NCBI RefSeq assembly: GCF_000003815.2
Contig: NC_049991.1
Span: 9,928,506-9,992,505, forward strand
Origin: Branchiostoma floridae
Taxonomy: Eukaryota; Chordata; Leptocardii; Amphioxiformes; Branchiostomatidae
Direction of reading: 5' to 3'
Length of the DNA: 64,000 bases
In this document: positions 35,401-45,906 of the stretch, piece by piece
Numbering within the stretch: the stretch's first letter is position 1
Layout of the letters: each line of letters begins with the position of its first letter
Notes under the pieces: model-generated
Told to the model about the DNA's origin: nothing
What the model saw: only the letters and a program-made list of their open reading frames with translations
Databases searched by the model: none
Translations under genes and position numbers: made by a program

Positions 35401-38400
35401 CTCACTACGCGCGCGCAAAGCTGTTACTTTGGGGAATACTCTATCCCGGTTATATCCGGGCCTGGCAGTTTAAGGGGTATCTTGATTAACGGAAATAGAT
35501 TAAACCGTTCCTTTGTAGATGGGAACATCTGTAACGTAACGTTTTTACATGGTCGGGCCTGCCAGAGTTTTTACATGGTCGGGCCTGCCAGGGTAGGATC
35601 CAGTGAAAATTTTCAATGTCCAACCCGAAAATTCATCTTCCGATACCTGATAGAAGAAAAACGCAATATCCATATCAATGATACCGTTTCCTTTTCAGAT
35701 GGGGATGAAAAATAAGTTCTGAAGTCAGTAATGATTGCAAATTGCGCTTTGATAACGCAATTTGTTTGTATCAAAGTAGCTTCCTGGGTGAGTGATAGGT
35801 ATAATTGGTGTCGTGGTTACGGATAATATGAAGAAAGCTTGTACCTAGCATGGTGCTTCAGGCAGTCGTTTTTACATGGTCGGGCCTGCCAGTGTCCGGT
35901 GAAACTTTTCAATGCTCAATCTGTGAATATTCATTTTCCAATACCTGATGGTAGAAAACCGCTGTCTTACTAATCTTACTTCCCCAAAAGCGCCGTCTAC
36001 TCCGTCTGGGCTTCTAGCGCTCACGCAGGCGGCCAGGTGATGGCGCACGAACTTTGACCTCTTGACCAGCTGGTGAGAGATGAAGCAGGCAGCCACGAAG
36101 AAGATGGACAGGCAGAAGAAGATGACAGTGTTGGTCCGCTTGTCCTGAACAAGGGCCTTGGTCACGATTCTGTTCAGGGACACGAGCAATCCAGCTGCAC
36201 CTGTTGAGGAAACACCGAAGGTTTTATACTTCGTGTGTGAAATATTTAGAGCTTTTGTGAATTTCTTGTATTATTCATTGATATCAATCTCTTGCTTATA
36301 ATGATTCTGTCTGTGTATTTTCGCCACTGACTACCATAAGACATTCATTCATTCATTCATTCGCCCCATAGCCTTTAAATCAACCGTAGGCTGATTAATC
36401 AGCCGTAGGCCGGGGCAGCACAACATGTTATGCTCTATCAATAGGCATTTGAGTCCCCTGGCGGCGCCTATCTCCTCTACTATAAGACAACAGACCTGCA
36501 AATAGCAGAAAATATTCTGGAACCTTTCTGGAAATTTTGACATCTTTTTGTCAATGCTCCAGACGTAAATTTCCAATCCTAAAAGTCTCCGATTACACCA
36601 TTGTCTGACGTACATCCTGCCACTCTACAATATCAACATAACTACAAACAGATACACCGAAAACAATGACCCTGTTTTCAGGGAGGAAATAATCTTGTAG
36701 CAGTTGAAAGATATCGTGTCAAAAGCTCACATGCAAATGTTAGTTAACACGTTCTAACTTAAGGAGTACCGCAATATCCATATCAATGATACAATTTATT
36801 TTCGTTTCAGTTGGAGGTGAAAAATTACTTCTGAAGTCAGTAATGCAAATCGTACTTTGATAACGGGAAATTGTTGGGTATCAAAGTAGCTTCATGTGTG
36901 AGTGATAGGTATAATTGGTGTCGTGGTTACGGAAAATATGAACAAAGCTTGTACCTAGCATGGTGCTTCAGGCAGTCACGATATTGTGACGGGCAAGTAA
37001 TGATGGTGATAGCTGTTGTTGAAGCAATTATAGTCTTATTTCCGCGGTTTGAAACAGATCAAAGTCCTCGGATTGGCAATTCCGATAACAATTTGCAACA
37101 TCAAAGCGAGTGGATGTTCTTTGATGATTTATTAGAAATGCAGTTCCAGATCTTCCCCCGCGATTTACCAGCACTCTGGGGTGTATTTCGGCATATTTAT
37201 TACAAACATTGTGAAGATGTAGATAGCCAAGCTTTTTTGACAATTGATATAAGATAAACCATGTTCAAAACATCATAAGAACGTGTGCTAAATAATGAAG
37301 GAAAATTGGGAATACAATATCTTTAACATATCTAAATACATATTAAATCTCTCATAGTAAGCATTAGAATCTTACACTGAATGAGACAGCAATTATCGAC
37401 CATCTACAGTGTTTTTCAACATGTGTTATTTTCATATTTTCTCCAAGCGCATGTTTCTTTTGAACATCTTTTATGCATTTTTATCGGTATTTCTAATTTC
37501 TAATTATCTGTTCACCAGCAGTCTGCCTGGTGAAAAATAAGCAAACCTGACAAAATAAAACGACAAAAAAGACAGCCTAACCTCAAAGAGGAATTTTCAT
37601 TAGACGATGAATGGTTCACACCTTTGATACAGTGTCAAACTGTGTATATACGTATACATATGTTACAACCAGTTGGTGTCAGCACTAAAGATCACACACA
37701 TGTACTTGTACTTTGTAGATAGAGATGATACATCTTTCATCACATGAAGCCGTTTTGACACATATTAAATCCCCTGGCGCCAGATGTGGAGAAAGTGGGA
37801 ATACACAAGTGTCAAAGGACTATTCGTATGTGTCCGAATGTTTCTTGTCGTGTATAGTGTCGAGATTTATATGCATAGCGACAGCTAATGTCTTTTGCTG
37901 GCTATCTGTGCCCCTGGAATGATTCTGTACTGCAGTAGATAGCTGCCTACGAAGAAGGCCCGACAACAAACGTTAACCGCAACGGCATGTATCTGACAGT
38001 TCGTGAAGCTGTTTATGGTTCAACATAGTGGAACCGCAGCCAAATGGAGAGGCCTGACCTCAACGGTCTGCCTTCCATTTGTCAAATGTACACTTAGTCT
38101 GAAATGGCAATATTTATACACTGCTTTTCCTTCACAGTATGCGGAAATAAAACATACTCGAATGATGTCCAGACTTTTACTTTTTGCATTTATATAACAC
38201 ACATTCACTGGCGGTGATAACATATATTCTTCATGTACACATACCATTAAGAATGAGAAATAAAGGATGTTTATCATGATCATACTTACTCTCTCCAGTC
38301 ATGGCGGCCTGTGTGTACCGTGGGGGCAGCATGCTTGTGTAGCCGTAGAAGCTGGACTGTTGTACTGTGATCATATGTAAGAACAGGAATGCCCCATTTA

Positions 38401-41400
38401 AAAATACATAGTTGATATCCTATACTATAGTAAGTTTTGAATTTTGCCACTTTCTATGCCCAACATTGGAACCAAATGCAGATGCATTTTTATAACAGGT
38501 GCTTTCCATTGTCTCTATGTTACATAATATAGAATTGAGAGGGGAAATAACATTATATTCAGTCGATGGAATAATTGTTAAAAACTGTGACTTAGATCTA
38601 TTTTACTAATCTCCAAGCAGATTCCTTCGGTGGCTTAAAACAGTAACATAAGCTGGGGAAGGACTTCAGCCGGCAGAGGGAAAAATTTGCCACGGCTGAA
38701 GTCCTTCCCCAGCCTATGTTACTGTTTTAAGCCACCGGAGAAATCTGCTTGGAGATTATTATTCTACTTCACTACAGATGACATCATTAAACAAACAAAC
38801 AAACCATAGCTGATATCATTAAAAGTATTCTCTTCCTCGCACAGAAAAGTGGGAACCTACGAATTTGTCTTCCATTGTCTCAGAAAAAGATGTCGTACCA
38901 AATAAACTAGACTACTTGTTTGGAGTTAGGTTGTACGTCCAATTTCATGTCACTTGCAATTAGCTCTCGCGCGCGATCGGGCAGGAATGAAAGATGTGTT
39001 GATGTACAAGCGAGAGTGCTTTCTTTGCATCTTTGTATGGCATCGGTAAATATCAGACTGACGTCCACATCTGGTACTTCTCACGGAGATAGAGGAGTGG
39101 GACAAGGACATACAGAGACGATCATTAGAGAGAGCATATAATCAGTGTCGTGCAACACAGTTACGTCAAGGCGACACCATTTCAGTTCCTTGTTTCTCGT
39201 ATTAGAATTTTCTACATATAATTTGGAAAAAGATCGGCTCGTTCCATGTATACTTATATTAGTGAAAGACAAATACGTTAAGGCCACATTTATTCAGTGT
39301 CATGGTTATAGGATTAGAAATTTCTGACTTGTACCATACAGAATGTGAATTAAACACAGGTATAGTCATATTCTGGTACTCTTGAAGTCCGTATTCAAGA
39401 GTATGTCCGGATTTTTTTTTATATCAATGCATTAAAGGTTCGAAATTCATTGCTTGGACCGTTAAGCAGGTTGGTATGTTGACTAATGTAACACTGAACT
39501 CCTTTGCAACTTCATAGCATTTAGTCATTTATATCCTTGTTTCTCTCGTGCGTTATTCATTTCGCCTTCCCGCTTCTTTAAATTTCATATCAATCTGTAG
39601 CAAACCAATAAGTCGAATTTGTGTGGTCGAATGGTCACATGTCAGATTTGTGGATGGGGGTCATTTATACTGTTCTTTTAATCTTTTGTTCCAGTAATTT
39701 CGTCGCAATAACATGATTACATATTAGCGGCCTACATGGAATTGACGAAACGATCCATAATGATAAAACAATCCAGTGATCGTTACAGAGGGGAGGGTTG
39801 CAAAAGTTCAGTATGTCCAATGATATTTTTACTGACATAATTAGATCATGCTAGATTGCATGTACGTATGTACTTGCCAACTTCCACCCATTTGCCGCCT
39901 ATTTATTGCCTGGATAAAATCAAGCAGAAATATGTATAATCGTCTGTATCCGTATATGTATATCTGGTCTAACCGCCCTTCTGTGTAACACACCAACTTT
40001 GCAGATACGCGGTGCATATGTTACATTGATCGTTCTGTCACACGTTGAGGCTCTGCTTAAAGCTATCTAAAGAGGAACGCTCCTACAGTACTTGGTGGCA
40101 ACGAGTTCCACCCGTTCTTGAACAACTTGATTCTGGTACCAATAGAATTTAACAATAACATGGTACGTCAATGCTGTGATATTCCATGGTCCGAACAGAA
40201 TCCAACTACAAAATATCTCTGCCTACACGAGTACACACAGTGAAATGATTTCCAAGAATACTGTTTCATGTACGAACCACATTTAGAACAAACAAACAAA
40301 CAAACAAACAAACAAGGTTAAATCGCAAAACAGTCAAAAGTCTACTCGAACAAATGCATTTTCAAACTGTAGTATTATCTTCCAGAAATAGTTTCATCAG
40401 TTTGGTACTTACTGGTTGTGTAATAAGAATTCTCCTTCATCCTGTAGTATTATCTTATACCCCCATTCCACTGGGACGGCGCTCTCGCGGCGCTCTCACG
40501 GCGATGGCAAATTTGACCATCGCGGTGAGAGCGCGGTGGGATCGCCAAGGTCGCCATGTGAGCGCGATGAGAGCGCGGTGAGAGCGCCGTGAGAGCGCGG
40601 CGGGAGTGCCATCGCGGCGAGAGCGCCGTCACCACGGCGATGGTATGGAGCCCTGCCATACCATCGCCGTGAGAGCGCCGAGGATGGCGATGCAACAATG
40701 ATCGCCGTGAGAGCGCCGTGAGAGCGCCAAGAGAGCGCGGTGAGCGCCAATAGGGCTAAACAATGGTATATGATAGGCCCCATTCCACTACGACGGCGAT
40801 GTTACCGCGCTCTCGCTGCGCTCTCAACTATAGTTCATGCAGTCTTTATTCTTGAAGAAGTATATTTTGATGAATTTTGTTGTCAAATCATACTTTTGTG
40901 TCATGAATCACTTCCTAATTAGAATCATGGGTTAAACAAATTGGACAACTACACATACGGTGCTTTATTCAGCGTTTCGAGTCACAGGATTACTCCAGAT
41001 TAGATATAACACAAATTGACGAGAAAGAACTCGGAGAAATGTTCAAAATGTACAATGAATTAAATTGAGATAGAATAATCAAGAACACAAAGGTTTATTA
41101 TGTCTTATTTTTAAATGTTAACAGAATAACATTTTAGTTTTCATGTTCTTAACCTGTAGATTGAGATTATAGAAGACTTATTTTCAATAGATCAAATCGT
41201 TTCACTATTCTATAATTTACGATAATAACCTGGCATGATAATGATATTCATTTTGAACAAGTTACATGGCAAATTTAATTTTCAAAAACAGCAAGTCAAG
41301 CGTATAGATGATCTTAGACTCACGCTGAACGTCTCTACAGTGAGCAAAATTGGATTTGTTTACAGCCTTGATTTTGTAATTTAAAATTACGTAAGACGTA

Positions 41401-44400
41401 AAAGTATGACTTGAAATACAATAAAATACACAAAAGGTAAGAAATCTCGTTCTTTATCTCTGAAATTCGTTGAGTAATCTTTAAAGTTCTTGGCAGCCCA
41501 TAAAAATTGCTGTCCTTTGAGTTTTCCATCGCGCTGAGAGCGCGCTGGCGTCGCAGGAGAGATTCCACTAGAGCAGCTTTTTCTGCCATCGCGGCGCTCT
41601 CACGGCGATGGGGCAAGTTTGCCATCGCCGTGAGAACGCGGTGAGAGCGCCGTCAAGTGGAATGGGGGCCTTAGGCGTATTCGAATGAAACATTTTGTTG
41701 ACGCGCAATCCTAAAAATAGCAAGTTGTGATCTCATCGGCTTGCCTAGCCACGCTCCAATGTCTGTAATTACTCGAGGGAAAAGCAACGATCAAAGTATT
41801 TCAAGTAATATAAGCCTTTGGAGTGTTGTTTGAATGAAAGGACGACTAATGGAAAATGCGACGAATAAAATGTCAGTGGAGCTATTTCAAATGATACAAA
41901 TCTGTCGATATTGCTTTTAGTCACAATCATCCTTTTTGCCTTCCAATAACAAGGATGTACAACGTAATTATCCAATGAAATGAGACACTAAATCACATCT
42001 TAGCAACAAATTGATGCAGGAATTATGCCTGTCTCTGTTAATGCAATCAGAATTTAGCCAATCAGTATGCTTGTATCATATCATCAACCGTTGTGAAATG
42101 ATATTCTTTTTTAAAACTTTAACATAGCGAGGAGGTTCACAAATATATGAGGCTATATTCATTACATGCTATCATGGCAGGAAGATGAATTCTTTGATTT
42201 TTAAGATGCGATTGAAAATCCTCTCGGGGGTTTGTGGCTATTAGATTTGGATGTCCAATTACGGCAGCTCCATTATACCGGAGGGAAAATTGATTGTCTC
42301 TTCTGTCTGTATCTGCCCGGAATATCAAACGATAGACGGAGGGAATCGTTTCTCATTCTTTACATGTCGGTATAGGTTCTGTATGTCTTCTTGTTTTTGC
42401 AATACTGTTCTTGGCACAATTTAAATACTGCTTAATGAAAAGAGAACAATGCAAACACACTTGATACGGTGATAATATTTTAACCAAAAATTATGTTCTT
42501 ACGGCGTGTCTTTCATATCCTATATACGTATACATGAATGGAAAGAGCATCAGAATGCATGTGATGATTTAAATAATCATCTAATCTAAAAAAAAAGTCA
42601 AATGTCTCCATTTTGTTCATCGACATCGTTGCATCATTTTCAGATTGGGCAAATGACAAATGTCTTCTTCAAACCCCTTGGCCGTGCTGCTCTACACAAA
42701 CCGTGAGCAGATATCGTGGTTACGTAACGCTGAAATCAGAATGTTACCAGTGTTATGGTGTCCCTTGAGATTGTCGATCGGTTGTGCACAAAAATGCAGC
42801 CAATCAGTATGCTTGTATCACCAGCAGTTGTTACTAGCTGTCAAATTATGCATTTTGGGAAACTCTTCTAGGCACAACGAGAAAGTTCACAAATGTGCCG
42901 TGGAAGATAGCTCCGTCCTGTTTCATAACATGCTATCATGGCAGGAAGACGAATTCTTTCATTTTAAGATGCGATTGAAAATCCTCTCGGGTGCGCGCTT
43001 ATTAGATTTGAATGTCCAATGATATGGCGTGGCTGGACTTCTAAATGCTACCACAATACTACGATAGCCTGAGCACCATCAGCCATAACCACTGCTTGCT
43101 CTCCCATATTCATTTCCGTGATAAGCAACCAAAAACGGAGAGCAAGAGGTATCTACTGATGATAGGTTGCTACTAAGACATCGTAACTACGAAACTACTC
43201 TCTAACAGTTACAATTGGCTCCAAAATAAGTACGAGGCCGGAGATGCATGATTTTACTCGTCATCATTTTCAGACAGTGAAATAAGACGACTAGAAAGGC
43301 CGACATTTGCTCCTGAGCAAATGCAGCACATGTCAATCCATCTCCACCCCCAAAAAATGTACTGTTTTTTATCAGCCATAATGACCTTTTGCAGAAAGTG
43401 ACCTATCCCAAAATACCATCCCACTCAAAAATAAAGTTTAAAAATGCCACCCCCCCTCCACCCGCCATACAAAAATGGACTCTTCTAAAACACTCCTATC
43501 TATGCAAAATAAGGATAATAACGGAAATATCTCACCGGTACATCCAAAGGCCACGACCGACACCGCCAGTAGGTTCATGACGTATGACGTGTCCTTGTCG
43601 AACACCTCCAGCCAGACGTCCAAGATGGCGATGAAGACGAGACTGAAGAAGGCGAGTCCGTACCCCAGCGTGATGCGAGTGTGTGTACCGAAAGTCTCTA
43701 TCAGACTGTTGTTTACCTGGACACACAAAAAAATCTCAATTGCTCATCTCAATTCCAAAACGAGCTATCTGGTGTGTTACGCCGAACGGCGGTTATACCG
43801 GCTATATAGATACAGATACAGATGCAACTTTTTTTCAACTAATATGTTTTTTGTCCTAAAATCATTTCAGGAATAAATAAATGTGATAGATAATCAAGCC
43901 CGAATAAAATTAAACTTTCTACAACTCCACCCAATACTAAGTAACCTGTCATATGTACGAATGCATGTATGTAATTTATTAAGTGTTAATCTTTAAATCT
44001 GTTAGCCATACAGGTAACGTTTCCTGTTCCTGAATGTCTACAATGTTGGTATATAAAAGAATTGAATAATATGCCAGAGTAGTTAGCTTGTCACCAGTAC
44101 AGTTACAACCTATGCACAGTGGAGCCTAGATAAAATTCTTGCCCTGATTCTCATGTGGTGCTACAAGATTTTTGTTTGAACTTCTGCTTTGACCATCTGT
44201 TTATAAAGGTAAAACATATAATCGCTACCCACACCCACTATACATTTATTAGTCTAGTAGTATGCCATAATACGGTAGGTGGTTCACATATCTGTAATTC
44301 AACGAGATATATAGTGTTGAATACATACGTTACGACTAGACTTTTTTCAATTAGCAATGAATGTATATCACAATTGGACTGTTTTTAATCCGAACATGTA

Positions 44401-45906
44401 ATTTGTGCGGATCAATGTTACGCTATATCCACGTCAAGGGCAGACAGAAAGGCAGGTCGGATCATGAAGTGATATGTGACTGGCATAGACAACTTGACGA
44501 ACGGTCCATAGCATCCGAATGTATAGTGGAATTTGTTTTCAGATGCCGCACATCAATAAAGTACTCCTGTATTGGATGCCTTCACAATTGCCATTGAGTA
44601 TGACAGCATTGCAAAACTATGCCTGACGGTCGATTACAACTGTGGTATACAACGTATCTGTATATAAAAATGCATGTACCTAACAGAGAAGGAGAATGAA
44701 ATACATAATAATAACTTTATTGCACAACAATTGTACAAGGTAAAACGCATGGCATCCACTGGTGCATAATTACAGTTACATAAACCTAATCTACCTAAAT
44801 CAAGAGTGTGTATTATGGGATGAAAATCAAAAGAATCTTAAGAGATTTTTACAACGGAATGTTGAGAAGAAGAAGAAAGACCGAGTGCTTACCAGAACCG
44901 CTCCAAACGCCACTAGTATGTAGGTAAGGCTCATGTCGAAGACGATACTAGTCCCGGGGTATCTGGCGTGGAGATAGTCCACATCAGTGATGAAAGAGTT
45001 ATAGGGCAGTAGAAATCCAACCTGAAACAAACAACACCACAGGTATGTTCACGGATAAAATATAGATAAACTGAAAGTTCTTATGCAATACCAAGGTCAG
45101 TCGACAGGAAGTCCAGAATCGACTTTAAGCTTTGCTATTACAACACCTACTAGATACAAAATATCATCATAATTCATCCGACAATTCATAATCTACTGAT
45201 GTGGAACAACATAGACACGGACAAACAGAGTACAAAATTGTCATGAAGGTAATAATGAAATATAAAAACAGATAAAGTTACATCTTATAAATTTTACCTC
45301 CATTAAAATTCTTAATTGGGAATACAATGTATATCAGAACCATATATGGACGTGTTGATGACATTTCCGGCTAACCAACTTGAAAAAAAATCAAAAGAAC
45401 TTACAACGTCTATTAACCTTAATTCTTAAGCCAACTGTATCGATCCAAAATGGAATGTAACGTTACAGGCCCACTTAGAATGACGAATGTAATATGCTTC
45501 TTTGAATTCGTGTATTCAAAGTTCCATCTATACACCTATATAGATGGTAACAATGGTTCTATATCTATAGACATACAGGTTTAAGCGCCCAAAGAAATTG
45601 ATGGTTGCGTGCCGCAAGCTAAACACAATCTACTAAGTGTTTTGCTAGTCCTTATCAACAGGTTCTTTGTATATAAATCAGCCGTATCCATGTCGTAAAA
45701 CTGACACAATCACAATCCCGGGTCACACATACCCCAGCCAGCAGGAGCGCCAGGTAAACCAGGTGGTACTTGTCCCGGGGAACTCGGAAATGCAGCTCGG
45801 GGATGTCGAAGGTAGAGCCGAGAGATGAGGCCTCAACCTCCGGCATATGCCCGTACGAAACCGTCGCGGCTCCGTACGTGGATTCGGATTCATTCTCATC
45901 CTCCAT
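32467..45906 (-). CDS. SLC29A4: Equilibrative nucleoside transporter 4 / plasma membrane monoamine transporter, 9 exons, 497 aa
   Basis: This SLC29 family carrier has 11 predicted membrane helices. The vertebrate member takes up monoamines, organic cations and (at acidic pH) adenosine. Coding exons in gene order: 45906-45733, 45021-44893, 43716-43536, 38364-38290, 36200-35980, 35210-35075, 33681-33494, 33182-32942, 32615-32467. Phases agree at every junction and the total is 1494 nt. Long stretches match human ENT4 by memory: LLAGVGFLLPYNSFITDVDYL, YPGTSIVFDMSLTYILVA, QQSSFYGYTSMLP, YFITLCLFPG and NGYFGSVPMILA. The N-terminus is acidic and cytoplasmic, and the loop between TM6 and TM7 is the variable part (exons 5-6). 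The start ATG at 45,906 gives an N-terminus slightly shorter than the human one. Upstream non-coding exons are possible but not visible. Confidence 0.95.
33827..34735. repeat. 40-bp minisatellite, about 23 copies
   Basis: A unit of about 40 bp containing TTCCTTGGTGCTGATAGACA and TTCACACTAACACTGTCC repeats about 23 times. Copy lengths range from 38 to 43 bp. In the middle, two unit versions (ATTCATACT..CTGTCCC and GTTCACACT..CTGTACC) alternate, which gives a short 80-bp higher-order pattern. It lies in ENT4 intron 6. Confidence 0.95.
35075..36200 (-). CDS. SLC29A4: ENT4 exons 5-6: TM5-TM6 and central cytoplasmic loop
   Basis: Exon 5 encodes two helices (SLNRIVTKAL and TVIFFCLSIFFVAACFI) and the basic SHQLVKRSKFVRHH stretch that starts the loop. 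Exon 6 encodes an acidic, Ser-rich then basic segment (DSEPKEALTESPG, QEEAEGSRQKSLRVR) unlike the human loop in sequence but equal in position. The acceptor of exon 7 (CGATAG) is the only one of the gene with a weak pyrimidine tract. It was chosen because it alone keeps the phase and the family sequence. Confidence 0.85.
35555..35605. repeat. Tandem 27-bp duplication
   Basis: TTTTTACATGGTCGGGCCTG is present twice in tandem here and a third time at about 35,869, at the start of a longer shared block. Confidence 0.85.
35660..35875. repeat. Direct repeat, copy A, flanking ENT4 exon 5
   Basis: About 215 bp that match 36,766-36,980 closely, with shared words CGCAATATCCATATCAATGA, ATAATTGGTGTCGTGGTTAC and CTAGCATGGTGCTTCAGGCA. 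It lies 105 bp downstream (in gene sense) of exon 5. Confidence 0.9.
36341..36600 (-). mobile_element. LINE-like 3' fragment with (GAATG)n-type tail
   Basis: On the minus strand a body with GCCGCCAGGGGACTC and CCTACGGCTGATTAATCAGC ends in a (GAAT)n run (plus-strand CATT repeats at 36,341-36,362). Simple-repeat tails like this are typical of CR1/L2-type elements. It is in intron 4 of ENT4. Confidence 0.45.
36766..36980. repeat. Direct repeat, copy B, flanking ENT4 exon 5
   Basis: Same orientation as copy A, about 1.1 kb away. Together they bracket exon 5. Confidence 0.9.
38290..38364 (-). CDS. SLC29A4: ENT4 exon 4: TM5 entry with the conserved charge-sensor Glu
   Basis: This 75-nt exon encodes QQSSFYGYTSMLPPRYTQAAMTGE. 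Its last full codon is Glu186, which aligns with Glu206 of human ENT4 in the MTGES segment. That Glu is reported to act as the charge sensor giving organic-cation selectivity. The exon is isolated between introns of 5.2 kb and 2.1 kb that are rich in repeats. Confidence 0.9.
38607..38758. mobile_element. Long-hairpin MITE, 152 bp
   Basis: Two arms of about 66 bp are nearly perfect inverted copies (for example TTAAAACAGTAACATA with GGGGAAGGACTTCAGCC), joined by a loop of about 20 bp. It is non-coding and able to fold into a strong stem if transcribed. It is in ENT4 intron 3, 240 bp upstream (in gene sense) of exon 4. Confidence 0.9.
40290..40315. repeat. (CAAA)n microsatellite
   Basis: About six CAAA units in ENT4 intron 3. 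Confidence 0.85.
40456..41670. mobile_element. Non-autonomous DNA transposon rich in GAGAGCGC words
   Basis: Terminal inverted repeats of about 75 bp start with CCCCCATTCCACT and continue with GACGGCGCTCTC and ACGGCGATGG. The left part (40,456-40,770) is a dense array of GAGAGCGC, GCGGTGA and CATCGC words. A second internal end-like sequence (GCCCCATTCCACTACGACGG) at 40,778 suggests either a nested copy or two adjacent elements. The middle is AT-rich and non-coding. It lies in ENT4 intron 3. PIF/Harbinger is possible from the ends but not proven. Confidence 0.75.
42048..42265. repeat. Diverged direct repeat, copy A
   Basis: It shares AGCCAATCAGTATGCTTGTAT, CATGCTATCATGGCAGGAAG and GATGCGATTGAAAATCCTCT with 42,796-43,020, in the same order. 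It is in ENT4 intron 3. Confidence 0.85.
42796..43020. repeat. Diverged direct repeat, copy B
   Basis: Same orientation as copy A, about 750 bp away. Its class is unknown. Confidence 0.85.
43768..43820 (+). mobile_element. LINE 3' tail fragment
   Basis: CTGGTGTGTTACGCCGAACG and GGTTATACCGGCTATATAG, followed by a GATACA tail, match the 3' UTR end of the LINE at 13.4 kb. It is in ENT4 intron 2. Confidence 0.6.
44690..44790 (-). mobile_element. LINE 3' tail fragment, minus strand
   Basis: On the minus strand it reads CCTTGTACAATTGTTGTGC, AATAAAG and a TTATTATTATG tail, the form of a CR1-like 3' end. It is in ENT4 intron 2. Confidence 0.5.

Noticed and set aside
36871-37257. Open frame of 128 codons in ENT4 intron 4
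   Set aside because: Its first third lies in the direct repeat copy B and the rest has no motif or splice context.
40450-40783. Arg/Ser/Ala-rich open frames
   Set aside because: They arise from the GAGAGCGC repeat array of the transposon and are open in several frames.
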